64,000 nt of DNA from Hyposmocoma kahamanoa. Taxonomy: Eukaryota; Arthropoda; Insecta; Lepidoptera; Cosmopterigidae. The position numbers and the translations under genes are program-made. Positions within the stretch are counted from its first letter, which is position 1, and each line of letters begins with the position of its first letter. Positions 9,215-20,051 of this stretch are shown piece by piece. The DNA is taken from the NCBI RefSeq assembly GCF_003589595.1, contig NW_020656077.1, positions 8,933,497 through 8,997,496 of the forward strand, given 5' to 3'. Under the pieces are notes generated by a model. That model had not been told where the DNA came from. It saw only the letters and a program-made list of their open reading frames with translations, and ran no database searches.

Positions 9215-12200
9215 ATGTCCGATCTTAATTTATCTAGCGATGTACCCTCCAGAAAAGTCTGTGCTGTCACAGTGCCACCGGAGAAGAATGTAAGTTTTGC
9301 GCGTATTACTATTAGATAAATTATCAAGAGACCAAATCGAGAATGTAATTTTTCAACTGCATTGTAAAAATATGAATCAATTTGATGCAATATTTCATAT
9401 CAAAACACCTTAAGATGTCGCAAACTTCGGAATTATTTCACTATCAATTCCTTTCTTTCCCATAAAAACATAAAGAGAGAAAGACAACTTGTCTTTATGA
9501 AAAGGCTACTTAATAACAATCATTCTGCTATCTCAACTAATTTATAAAGCGTCATATTATTGTTGTAAAATATTAATTTGGTTGTTCCAGATGTTCTCAA
9601 TCACAGATGAGGATTATCAATGTGAATACACAGATTCTATCTTTAAATATCTTCTACAAAAAGAGCAGGAGAAGCCGCCTATCCATCTGCAGTCACCACA
9701 GGTATTTTTATTTTTTTTATGACACTTACATTTTCTAAATTGTAATGTACTTTTTTAAATCTAGTTTTAAGAGGTCTGAAACGTTGGGGCGTTTATGTTG
9801 ATCTCGTAATGTATGTACCTAGTCTTGCCATAAATATTGTAATAAAGAAAAAAATATTTTTTTAACTGCAAACAACATTTATTACTTTTATAGTGTGTTA
9901 GTTTAATACATAAATATACAACAATTAAAAATATAAAAAGCTCATTCGAAGTGGTCTCCATTGGCTGCAATACAGTCCTTTAAACGTTGAGGCCAGTTAT
10001 CAATAGAAGCACGCACTCTTTCCATGGGAAAATTCTTCACTGCCAATCGTATAGATTGTTTTAGGGATTCCAAATTATCATGGCGTTTAGAGCAAGCTGT
10101 ACTCTCTAAAACTGACCATAAATGATAATCCAGCGGATTAAGATCAGGACTAGACGACGGCCAGTCTTCAGCTCTAATGAAGTCCGAAATTATTGCTTCC
10201 AATCAAGACTGCGTGGACCGAGCTTTATGACCCGGCGCCGAGTCTTGCTGGAAGGACCATACTTGGTTATTGAACATGGTGATGTTAAGGGGCTTAACTA
10301 CTTTCTCAAGAATGGTATCTTGATACACTTGTGCCGATGTTTTGATACCTTTTTCACAAAAATATGGCTCAGTCACTCCTTCATAGCTAACACCCCACCA
10401 AACCATCACTGAAGTCAGATAATGTCCACATTGCACTCTGTCGACTAATTGGGAAGCTTCCTTAGAGCTTTGAGCATAAATGCGGTCATTTTGTTTGTTA
10501 AAATGTTGCTCAATTGTAAAAATTTTCTCATCCGTAAACAAAATTTTTCTGTGACCTCCCTTTGCGTACCGCTTCAGTAGTTGTTTCGATTTTACCACCC
10601 TATTCTTCTTTAAATTATCAGTTAAGAAATGACCAGTGCGTCTCTTATAGGCTGCAAGTCCTAAGTCATCTTTTAAAATACGCGACATGGTTCTAGGTGC
10701 TATCTTCATTTCCCGAGATAAAATCTTTTGCTTTCGGACAGGATTTCTTCGAATTCTTTCCCTTACTGCTTTGACCACCACCTTTTTCGTACGAACACTA
10801 TGTGGACGGCCAGATCTTTTTCTGTCACAAACAGAGGAAGTCTCATTGTACCTATTAATAGCCCGGTACACCAACATTTTACTAATACCAAGTGTATGGA
10901 GAGTTTTAAAAATTGCATTTAGCTCCATACCTACTTTGAGTAATGCAATCACAGCGATTCGGTTCTCTTTATCACCCCACTCCATTTTAATATCGCAAAA
11001 TATTGTACAATGTATTGGCGCCAAAATGAGAAACACAATGAACAATCGTATAAAAATGACAGATTCAAAATTCAAATGTAATATTTTTTTATTTTTAAGT
11101 GTAACAGTATTTGTGGCCAGACTAAGTATACATATAAATATCTATCCTACTTTATCTGTCACTACTCCAATGTGAGGTATTGCTCTTCATCAGAAAGCAA
11201 GACCTCACATAGGAGGATAGAGCTGCAGCACTCGTTGTCAACGGGTTGCTCAGCATTAAATTTAGCTCTCCTACCTGACCAATGTCTTTTAATTGATATT
11301 GGGCCTGACAGCCCTTATTGATTGACATTCCATTAAATGAAGCATGTCTTCCAACTTGTTACGGAATTGGCATTGGGGGGATTCTGCCCTTCTCATGAGA
11401 TAGTAAAATTTATGTTATGGAATGTGACCAGAATGTAGTCTAAGAGCAATTAATAATTAGTGACTTTAATAGGCTACCCTCCTCGAACCAGAGCTTTCTT
11501 GGCTGTCTTGTAATGTACTTTATAAACTAAAAAGGCCAGGAAGAAAAACTTGCTGCTAGTTAGATAGTAGCAACCAAATCGGATTGCAGAAAAGGGAGCA
11601 TTACAGAAATGGGACTTCTAAGTTGCATCTCCATAGTGATTATTATGTATTCTTCCATTTTTGTACTGTAACTTCCATATGCCTGTAGTGTCCTACACTG
11701 CCGCAGTTAGTTGAAAGAGCGTTTGTGACAAAAACTCAAAGAAATCATATTGAAAAATATTAACTTGGCTTTTGCGGTAACTTCATTACATTATCCACCT
11801 AGGAAAAAATAAGAATAGTGAGAAATTGGCCTTCTTCTACTGATCGGAAATATTGATTTATTTAGTAGCAGTAGAGGTGCTTGTGATAGTGTTTGTCCAG
11901 GGAAGTACTGCCACCTTACCTATTTCTGCCGCTAAGCAGTAATGTCAGCATTAGTGTGTTGCTGTTTTGAAGGGTAAGGGTGCTGGTGAAATTACAGGCG
12001 CATGGGACTTGTCAACTTATGTCTCAGGGAGATGGGCGCCGTGGCAGTGCTCCTCAGATCTTTGCGATTTAAGGCACTGAGTCCCATCACTTGATATTAT
12101 AAAAAAAAGCTTAACAAATTTTTTTTTAATTGATACATACGCCTTTTCTACTAACAGCGGCAGTACAGGGACTTGGAAGTTGTCAGTTTTATGCCTTAGA

Positions 12201-15200
12201 GTGATAGGCATAATGGCAATGATTTATTTAGTCAGTTTCATGTGATTTAAAACTTTGAGTGGCACTACAACTGTTGTGGATAGGAGTTTTGCTTATCACA
12301 AGACCGTTATAGTAACATTAATGTGAGCATTACTGCATTCCGGTTTGGAAGGAAGGTGAAATGACAGGCACATGGGACTGGTTATGTCTCATGGTGTCGG
12401 ACGCAGTGGCAGTGTCACTGAGTATTATTAAAAAAAGACAAGACCCACAACTTGTTAATTCTCTCACGTGATATGATATAAAAGTTGCTAAAAATAATAA
12501 TATTAGGAGCATTCTATCAAAGCAATTTAAATCTTCTTGTATATTGTTGTGGTGAGCTCTATGAATTGACCTGCAGTAAATTTAGTTACTGCATTATTGC
12601 ATTGTAGAGACTCGCCATCAGCCTTGGCTCTTGATTGATGGTCACAATACTTCAATTGCTGGATGCATGGATGCTGGACGGCGCAAGGTTTAAAGCTAAT
12701 AAAATGACACGTGTATAAAATAAGTAAGTCCATAATCATCCATGAGCCAAATAATAAACTTATAACACCTGCATTTGATCACTAAGTTTCAAAATGACGT
12801 TATAATGAATATATTTGCGTCATTATTTCACCACTTCTTTTAATATGGCGTCATAAAGAAACTCCGCCTTATCTTTGCATGCCCAATACATCAGTGGTCT
12901 AATATTTTTAAATGAGTTTTTTTTTTCAAAGAATAAGGCAAATTTAAATAGACACGTTTTTATTTTAAGCAAATAATTGTAGAAGTAAAACTTTGATAGT
13001 TGTCTAGACTACATAATTGCATTTTAGGTTATTCAATTGGTATTGCACCATAATGCAAATTGATTGCAACATTTGGAAATCAGCTACAGTTTTTGTCATT
13101 TGCATTTATATGGCAGTTGTTTTTTCATGGTTTCTTTCATTCATCGTAATGATCGCTGAACGAAGTTTTACTTTGATTTAAACTTTTCACGATTTTCACA
13201 CATTATTTGATTTTTAATTATATGTTTTTTTTTTATACGTGATTTAATTCCGAATTAAAAATCAAATAATGAATGGAGTTTTGTTTTTAAAATCGTGTTA
13301 AATCCTGGCTAATATGCGCAGCAAATTGAGTTGATAAGAGCTTCGATGTAAACACATGTGCACTGCAATCAAATGTTTATAATGATAAACTTCCCGATAA
13401 GTCACAGAATAGCTACTACAACAAATTTAAAATAATACTACTGGATGAAAAGACATCTGCAGCTCCTATTACGCAATGCCTGTTCAAAATGCAAAATTCA
13501 TATTTCATTACTATCGATTTATGTTCATAAATTACATGTTTACGTGGAAAATTCTGAAATATGTGTATAAAATACATATGGAAAAGGAAAATGGAACATC
13601 TCACAATTGGTGTTTGAATCTAAAAGTATTTTTTGTTATATTTACCATAATGTTTGTTTTTGTGCTATGTAAAACTATACTCTAGCCAAATTCGACAAAC
13701 AACAAACAAAATCCTATGATTTTTTTAGCGTTTCCACCTCAGACTGTTTCACAATTACAGTATTTTCCCCCGCAATTTGATTGATAATTTTTTTTTTATT
13801 TATTAAGGCTTTGGCAAAGCCATCAGCCTACACATGGAGTTTAATTATGTTTCTGTAAACATGGCCGCCACAAAGAGGATAGGCAATTTGAGGCGACGTG
13901 CTTAGATTGACTCGGGATTCCTTAAAACGGGCCGATACGGGTATTTTAGTTCGAGATTCGTATAATTTCGCGTTTTAATCTTCGATTAAGGCACAATAGC
14001 ACTATCCTATTCCACTTTAAACTAGAATTCACAAAATAATTGAAAGTCAAAATAAAAACGACACTTTTCCCTCCAAAAGGTCCAGAGCGAATCCTGATTG
14101 ATACTAATCTTGAAGTCATGTCTATGATGAATTTTTTATTTTTTTCAATAATGGCACTAGAAGTGATGAATTTTGTTCAATAGAAATTTCAAATCGCCTA
14201 AAAATAACATTAAAAATACCAGTATATATATAATCCCTAATGATTATTTGATTTGAAGGGAGAGATTGCAAACATTTCTAGTTCGACTAGTAATTTTAAA
14301 GTTCAGAAACAGAAATTGATGCTGGTTGAGATATGTACTAAATTTATATAATCTTTTCGTAAACTTTTCGCTAATCTAACAGAAAGTACGAATAGGTATC
14401 AAAAAGTCAATTAATTTTATTCATAAATCAAACGTATCAATAGGTACTTTATATAGGTGTATGAGTAGATACTTTTAACTGTATAATAATTGACTAGGGA
14501 AGTATTACTTCTGCATAATCCAATTACCTACCTAAATTCCAAGCAGGCCGCGGGCGGACGTGCGCGAGAAGCGCGTGGGAAGCTCATCTGTACCGTGTTT
14601 TAAGCGCGTTTGAATCTATTCAAACAACATATACTCCANNNNNNNNNNNNNNNNNNNNNNNNNNNNNNNNNNNNNNNNNNNNNNNNNNNNNNNNNNNNNN
14701 NNNNNNNNNNNNNNNNNNNNNNNNNNNNNNNNNNNNNNNNNNNNNNNNNNNNNNNNNNNNNNNNNNNNNNNNNNNNNNNNNNNNNNNNNNNNNNNNNNNN
14801 NNNNNNNNNNNNNNNNNNNNNNNNNNNNNNNNNNNNNNNNNNNNNNNNNNNNNNNNNNNNNNNNNNNNNNNNNNNNNNNNNNNNNNNNNNNNNNNNNNNN
14901 NNNNNNNNNNNNNNNNNNNNNNNNNNNNNNNNNNNNNNNNNNNNNNNNNNNNNNNNNNNNNNNNNNNNNNNNNNNNNNNNNNNNNNNNNNNNNNNNNNNN
15001 NNNNNNNNNNNNNNNNNNNNNNNNNNNNNNNNNNNNNNCCTCGGGATTATATAAGTTCTCTGTTTCGCCATAGATTATTTTATTTTCCAGTTGGCGTACC
15101 GCGGTGCCCTCGTGCAACAACTACGCAACATCGTCAAGAAGCTGGGGATGAGCATCGCCACGTTGCATTGCGCTGTGGCACACTTGGACCTCTTCATGGA

Positions 15201-18200
15201 TGCACATAGACTGCGCTCGGACCGAATGTCGCACGTCGCCTTGGCCTGTCTCAGTCTTGCTGGTTAGTACCTGACTGTCTGTGTCTGAAGCGTCTATGGA
15301 TCAAGCACGTTTTTGCCAATTGCCATCTGAAAATTAGGCTGTTTAATTAATTATTTTAACAGTTTTCTTTTGTGAATTTCGTAATTTAATAAATACTTTA
15401 ATAAAGGTGTGAAAACACAGATTAGTTAGCGTTTGACGCGTGCCAACTATAGGTTTCAAAAGCTGAGTTGAGTCCGCCATTTTTGCTTTGTACAGTGCAA
15501 GTTCTTTAAAATCCTAGAAAAATACCTTATTGTGCTGCTTTGGCTTTGGCGCAATAGTTTTAAATCTCGTAATATATCTCGTTACACGCAAAATAGGCGC
15601 CTTGTCGTCGAGTTGCGGATACCAGCCCGTTGCATCAAGTACCAAGTATATCTCTTTTATCATTGCCCCTGAAATGAATTGACTTTGTGAAAACGACTGT
15701 CAATAACAGCTAGTTTATTTTTATTCCACCTATTAATGTTATGTCTGTCACTATTTTTCTCAAAAAAAAACCTTTCTTCATAACATAAATTACATTTTCA
15801 TAAATGCTCTGTGACGCATGTGTAACAATGTTAATCTCTTTAAAGTTATCACGCAGATAACTTTGTATTATGTATATGTCACTAATCTAAATTAGACGCC
15901 ACAAGTGTACCCATTTCGCGTGCACAATGTAAGCTATAAACGCTTAGTTGTTGCTGCAACGCTTCAGAACGCGGCCGGCGTTTTTTTGAATTTTGTTTTT
16001 ATTTTATTTTAGATTTCCGGAGCAACTTTTTTTTCAAATCACATTATCTTTTGGGTATCCATAAATACTTGAAAAATCATTATTTTAAATACATGCTGCG
16101 TTCCCTTCGATTTAATTAATAGCTATAATGCCAAAGGAGGTTTCTAAATAGCGCTTGTGACGTCATCGGAGGTACAAAAATGTGGCACCATGGTTTTCAT
16201 ACACATTGCGGTACTTGCTATATATGTCTGTGGTCTATGTATACCATTGACTTACAAATAAATGGACGACGGGTTTAATACAAAAACCACGAAAAAAATG
16301 TCCCAAGTCAACCTATTTAAACGTAGTGACATGTAAAGGAATATATGAAAAAGCTAAATCGTTGAATTTAAATTGTAATGTCATCGCAGTACTGTCTAAT
16401 TTTGCTTGCTTCGCTGTCAGTCGAACAAACGAAGACTAAAGCGTGAATGACGCTCTGTATACGATTTTAACGCCCTCTAAGCTCGTACACTTTTTTAGCG
16501 CGGACCCGATGTCCATATAATTGTAAGTCAATGATGTATATTTTTTTAATACAGCAAAGAGTGAAGAGAAATTCAACGAAGCCTTGACCCTGAAAGTTCT
16601 GTCCGCGGCGAGCGGAGTACAATTGTGCGGGAAAACATTCAGGAAACTGGAATGGATGATCGGGCAGCACCTGCGGTGGAAGCTACTGTATTCTACAGCA
16701 GTCACCTTTGCATCTATATTGGCCAAGTACGTCGTCCAGGACTCGGATCTCACTTCGCGGAACCCCGTTTTCGTGAAACGCATCAAGAGAGACGGCGCCA
16801 AGCTGCTTGAGGCCTATTTGGACTTGTCACTTTCTGGTAAGTCTGCGTTTGTTTCAATATATTTTTATAATAAACTGCATTGTAAAGGGTTTTTCAACAA
16901 GGACTTTGTTTTGTAAATCAAAATAAAACTATAAATTTAGATGGCAATGATTCAAATTTTCATTGTATTAAAAAAGTAAGGTTTGGCAGTTATTAATGAA
17001 AAATGATATCTAATAAATGTCCACCACGACCACAGTTACCGATGTCGATTCTTTCATCAAACTTATTAATTACTTTTTGACAAAATGGTTGGCCTATATC
17101 GTTAATCACTAAATTTTGAGTTTTATGGCTGCAATCGATTCTATTGGCTCGATATAGACTCTGTCTTTAACATAACTCCAAAAAAATAATCCAGCGGTGT
17201 TTAAAAGTCGATAAAACAATTACATTTTACAATTTTTATAATTTATCGTAAAAAAAATACCCAAATCACTATTACAGTGTTTAAAATATTAATTGTTTTA
17301 TTAGAACCTTCCAATTGTTTAAAAAAACGTGTAACATCAGTGTAGTCCGTTGCATGTGATTAATATAAAAAAATAAACGTTTTCCATTGACTTACAATTA
17401 TATGGACGTCGGGTCTGCGCTAAAAAGTGTCCGAACTTATAGGGCGTTAAAATCATATACAGAGCGTCATTCACGCTTTAGTCTTCGTTTGTTCGACTGA
17501 CAGCGAAGCAAGCAAAATTAGACAGTACTGCGATGACATTACAATTTGAATTCAACGTTTTAGCTTTTTCATATTCCATTACATGTCACTACGTTTAAAT
17601 AGGTTGACTTGTGACATTTTTTTCGTGGTTTTTGTATTAGACCCGTCGTCCATTTATTTGTAAGTCAATGACGTTTTCGTTAACGTTTGCCAGACATAGT
17701 GAAATTGTACTTGTTTTGTTACGTGTCAACGTCTATGCAACTTGGGTTTCCACAAATAAATGACGCATTAAAATAAATTTGGAATGCTCTTTACGTGTTC
17801 CTAATAGTTTTTATATTGCTGTGTAACGTCCACAGATGTCCGCTTAAAGGCTGTGGAGTCGGTGGACGTGGGTTGCGCTTGCGTAGCGTGCGCACGCGCC
17901 GATCTCGGCCTGTGCGCGTGGCCCAGCTGGCTGGCCACCATCTCCACCCGCAAGCAGTCCATTGTCGCGCCCATAGCAAAGCTCTTACAGAAGTGGGTAC
18001 ACTTTAAAGATAGTATATTATTGCAGAACCCGAGCGGATTATACAAGTCAGACAATCCCCGTTCCTGCCGAAGTACGTATAGTAGAGATGCCACGAACAT
18101 TCGGCCACTCTTTTTAATATTAGGTATGCGGCCGAATACCGAATATCGAACAATAATGAAAAATGCACATTTTATTCAATGTATCATGTATTTTAAACAC

Positions 18201-19813
18201 ACATTATTAAAATCAATCAGTGGCAGGTTGTGATGAATGAAAACAATTTTTTCGGCATTGTTTGGTAACAAAGTATTGCGCTTTTCCTCATAAACAATTC
18301 CTGCTTCTGAAAATAGCCTCTCACTATAAACACTACTGCCAGGAGACGATAGATAAATCTTAGCAAATTTTGACAGCCTTGGATACTGTTTTGCGTTTGC
18401 TGACCTCCACTTGTAAGGATCTGCCGTCCGATCTAGGCGAACAGTTTTCAAATAAAAATCTCATGTGCAATTGAACTTGTCTGCACATCCTCATCAATTT
18501 GCATATTATTTGTAACGACTTCATCAAAATAGGTTCAGAAACTGTCAAATTCTATCGTTTTTTTATTATTCAACAAAACACCCCACCCTCGTTAGCTCCG
18601 CACGCAGCGCAATGAGACAGGTCGTAATAGATCGCGCGTGAAATGCACAGATCTTACGCCGTCGAATATTCGGCGTTTCGGCCGAGAGCGCGGCCGAATA
18701 TTCGGTATTCGACCAAATCACTATTCGTGGCATCTCTATTACATGGTACTTTTCTCAAACACTGCGAGGAAATATAAAAAAACTAAAGAATGAAAACAAT
18801 TTTTGAAAAGAATGTGCAATAGAAAAAGTAAAAAATAATTAATTATTTTATAAACATTAATTTTTATGTGTTTTTGTTTGCTCTTAGCTGAAAACAATTT
18901 CTCCGTGACAAATTTTGCTTCTTGTTTTAAATTAACCTAAGGACAGTCTATTATTATATTTTCAGTCTCTCATTAAAACTCATTTTCACCATGAAAATAT
19001 AAAAATGAAATTGCAAAAAAAATTTAAATTTTTTTAAAGCATGTGATTAAACGGAAAATAAGTAATACCATAGATTTTTTTGCTGCTATTGAGCAGTTGC
19101 CGTGGGTGTTTTGCCTTTTACTACTAAAGAGATTTGTAGGTATCCGAACGTTAATTCTGACATGATGAACAAAGGCCGAAAAGACGCCTCCTGGCTTTAG
19201 GACGTGAACATAACCCAGAGTCGAAGTCCTTGGACCACCAAGTTGATTCCTTTGGGTATATATTCACAAAACTAGACCTGGTTATACCACCGAAGCGAAC
19301 ATTCTGAATGTTAAAGATGTTATATGAAATCGTGAAACTTGAAACTTTGGTATACATTTAAGAAATGTGTGTTTCAGGATGATGGCACACCTGAAATCTA
19401 AAGAATCAGGCTCCATCGGCACTCCAAATGTCACACCGTACACACCGCCTAACTTTCAAATCTCGCTACCTTCGAACTCTGACAGCACACCTGACGTCAG
19501 TTGCAATAACGTACCAGAATCACACAGCGACTCAGTTCTGGATTTGGACGACTCCAATGTACCTGCAACTGTGAACGAAGATTATCACACGCTACCGACG
19601 ACCATCGACGTGGTGTACTCCAGAGTGGACACAGCGGCTGACTATAGGTTCTTCAAGGCCAATAGGCTCCTTGATGGTAATTTGGATGTGCAACCGTCCA
19701 CAAGCGTGGCTGTGAAACGCGGTTGCGTCACGGAATCCGAGATAGAAGCAAAGAAAAGTTATCTCGGCGCGCAAGTAGGTCAACCACAGGACGTACTCAA
19801 CGTATGCGTATAG
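9215..19813 (+). CDS. CycJ: Cyclin J, six exons, 410 aa
   Basis: Exons are 9215-9289, 9591-9701, 15091-15262, 16555-16836, 17836-17992 and 19378-19813. Every intron is GT-AG and phases match (0, 0, 1, 1, 2). The ATG at 9215 follows AAAA and starts MSDLNLSSDVPSRK. Residues about 40-62 (DSIFKYLLQKEQEKPP) and 63-120 (YRGALVQQLRNIVKKLG, then LHCAVAHLDLFMD) form the cyclin box. LAAKSEE at the exon 3/4 junction carries the Lys/Glu positions used for CDK contact in cyclins. Exons 4-5 continue the second fold (KLEWMIGQHLRWKLL). The last exon is a Ser/Thr/Pro-rich tail ending VLNVCV. Cyclin J is a conserved metazoan cyclin reported to act in early embryonic division and oogenesis. Intron 2 holds a mariner, a retroposon and a 400-N gap; introns 3 and 4 each hold a MITE; intron 5 holds a hAT remnant. 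The assignment rests on the cyclin box and cyclin J-like N-terminus. Confidence 0.92.
9818..11126 (-). mobile_element. mariner-like (DD37D, maT-type) element
   Basis: A 1309-bp element flanked by TA on both sides (9816-9817 and 11127-11128). Its ends are imperfect inverted repeats of about 28 bp: CCTAGTCTTGCCATAAATAT on the left, and CTTAGTCTGGCCACAAATAC for the right end read on the minus strand. Size, TA target and a single transposase ORF match Tc1/mariner elements. It lies antisense in CycJ intron 2. About four mismatches over the first 23 TIR positions suggest moderate age. Confidence 0.88.
9942..10985 (-). pseudogene. DD37D mariner transposase, one in-frame stop
   Basis: The likely start is the ATG at 10985 (MEWGDKENRIAVIALLKVG), giving 347 codons, the usual length for the family. 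An N-terminal helix-turn-helix (LHTLGISKMLVYRAINRY) is followed by a GRP linker (RKRSGRPHS). The catalytic triad is visible: ILFTDEKIF, FQQDSAPGHKA and PSSSPDLNPLDYHLWS. There are 37 residues between the second and third Asp, which defines the DD37D/maT group. A TGA at 10205-10203 stands where relatives have Trp (between STQS and LEA). The frame continues without shift on both sides, so this is a single point lesion. The protein is probably not made in full unless the stop is read through. Confidence 0.9.
11127..11875. other. CycJ intron 2 sequence, nothing recognised
   Basis: No ORF or repeat boundary assigned. The segment from 11200 to 11480 is slightly richer in G+C and may be an old repeat. 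Confidence 0.35.
11876..12420 (-). repeat. Family W interspersed repeat, one good and one degraded copy
   Basis: The minus-orientation copy at about 11876-12110 contains GCCACCTTACCTATTTCTGC, AGCAGTAATGTCAGCATTA and TCAGATCTTTGCGATTTAAG. A second decayed copy spans about 12236-12420 (GTGAGCATTACTGCATTCCG, GACGCAGTGGCAGTGTCACT). Other copies are at 21850-22075, 36527-36790 and 49529-50825. No terminal repeats were recognised, so the class is uncertain. Confidence 0.7.
12421..13786. other. CycJ intron 2 sequence, nothing recognised
   Basis: AT-rich with no recognised repeat. An inverted pair AAATAATGTGTG/TTGATTTTTAATT near 13195-13270 could form a hairpin. The short frames on either strand at 13416-13685 are AT-driven and resemble no protein. 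Confidence 0.35.
13787..14094 (-). mobile_element. Poly(A) retroposon (family D), copy 1
   Basis: This is a minus-strand copy whose poly(A) tail shows as poly(T) at 13787. An exact 9-bp target duplication, TGATTGATA, lies at 13778-13786 and 14095-14103. Next to the tail is the palindrome GGCTTTGGCAAAGCC. The body is shared with 24174-24488, 42768-43082 and 57527-57863. Target duplications of variable length plus poly(A) show target-primed reverse transcription. I see no ORF and no clear tRNA head. Confidence 0.85.
14639..15038. other. Assembly gap (400 N)
   Basis: Exactly 400 N, ending 52 bases before CycJ exon 3. The true length is unknown, since the second gap in the window is also exactly 400. 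The exon 3 acceptor (TTATTTTCCAG) is intact, so the coding sequence appears unaffected. Confidence 0.98.
16245..16533 (-). mobile_element. MITE family B, copy 1 (CycJ intron 3)
   Basis: A 289-bp element with 31-bp inverted termini starting CATTGACTTACAA. The target duplication is ATGTATAC/ATGTATAT (7 of 8). It is in minus orientation relative to copies 2, 4, 5, 6 and 7. Its right end is 21 bases from the first base of CycJ exon 4, so the intron 3 branch point probably lies at or inside the element. Confidence 0.9.
17385..17670 (+). mobile_element. MITE family B, copy 2 (CycJ intron 4)
   Basis: 286 bp with 31-bp inverted termini and an exact 8-bp target duplication, ACGTTTTC. It ends 165 bases before CycJ exon 5. 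It is inverted relative to copy 1, so the two could pair over almost their full length in the pre-mRNA, with exon 4 in the loop. Confidence 0.93.
18083..18738 (-). mobile_element. Internally deleted hAT (ZBED-type) element in CycJ intron 5
   Basis: The terminal inverted repeats are perfect: TAGAGATGCCACGAA at the left and TTCGTGGCATCTCTA at the right. Subterminal GCCGAATATTCGG words lie at both ends. Inside is a remnant of the transposase C-terminus. The 8-bp flanks (ACGTATAG and TTACATGG) do not match, so the target duplication has decayed or the boundary is off by a few bases. Confidence 0.85.
18206..18424 (-). pseudogene. hAT transposase C-terminal dimerisation fragment
   Basis: About 73 codons on the minus strand. 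The translation runs DPYKWRSANAKQYPRLSKFA, then YLSSPGSSVYSERLFSEAG, then NTLLPNNAEKIVFIHHNLPL. This is the hallmark hAT dimerisation region (Pro-rich W..., SS...ER.FS.AG, R..L...). The DDE catalytic core and the zinc finger are missing, so it cannot transpose by itself. Confidence 0.85.
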
Positions 19814-20051
19814 GGTACACTAAGTACGCCTAAGTAATTCAACATGTGATAGTCATAGATTGGAAATACATTTGATACTACGAATTAAGGCCTTGAGGCG
19901 TTAAACAAATTAAGCATAAGTACATTTTATTTGCGATCAAAAGTATTTTTCAATCATACTTAGCATATATTCTCTTTATGTATTCCAATTAAGCACCCTG
20001 CCTAATGCTATACATGTTTTTAGTTATCTATCTGAAGCATAGTATAATGGT

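Noticed and set aside
10687..11175. 162-codon plus-strand frame
   Set aside because: Antisense shadow of the mariner transposase.
14610..15209. Long open frames across the first N gap
   Set aside because: They are made of X residues from the 400 N and have no coding support outside CycJ exon 3.
16436..16810. Minus and plus frames overlapping CycJ exon 4
   Set aside because: The plus-strand frame of 16555-16836 is explained as cyclin J; the others are shadows, partly reading into the MITE.
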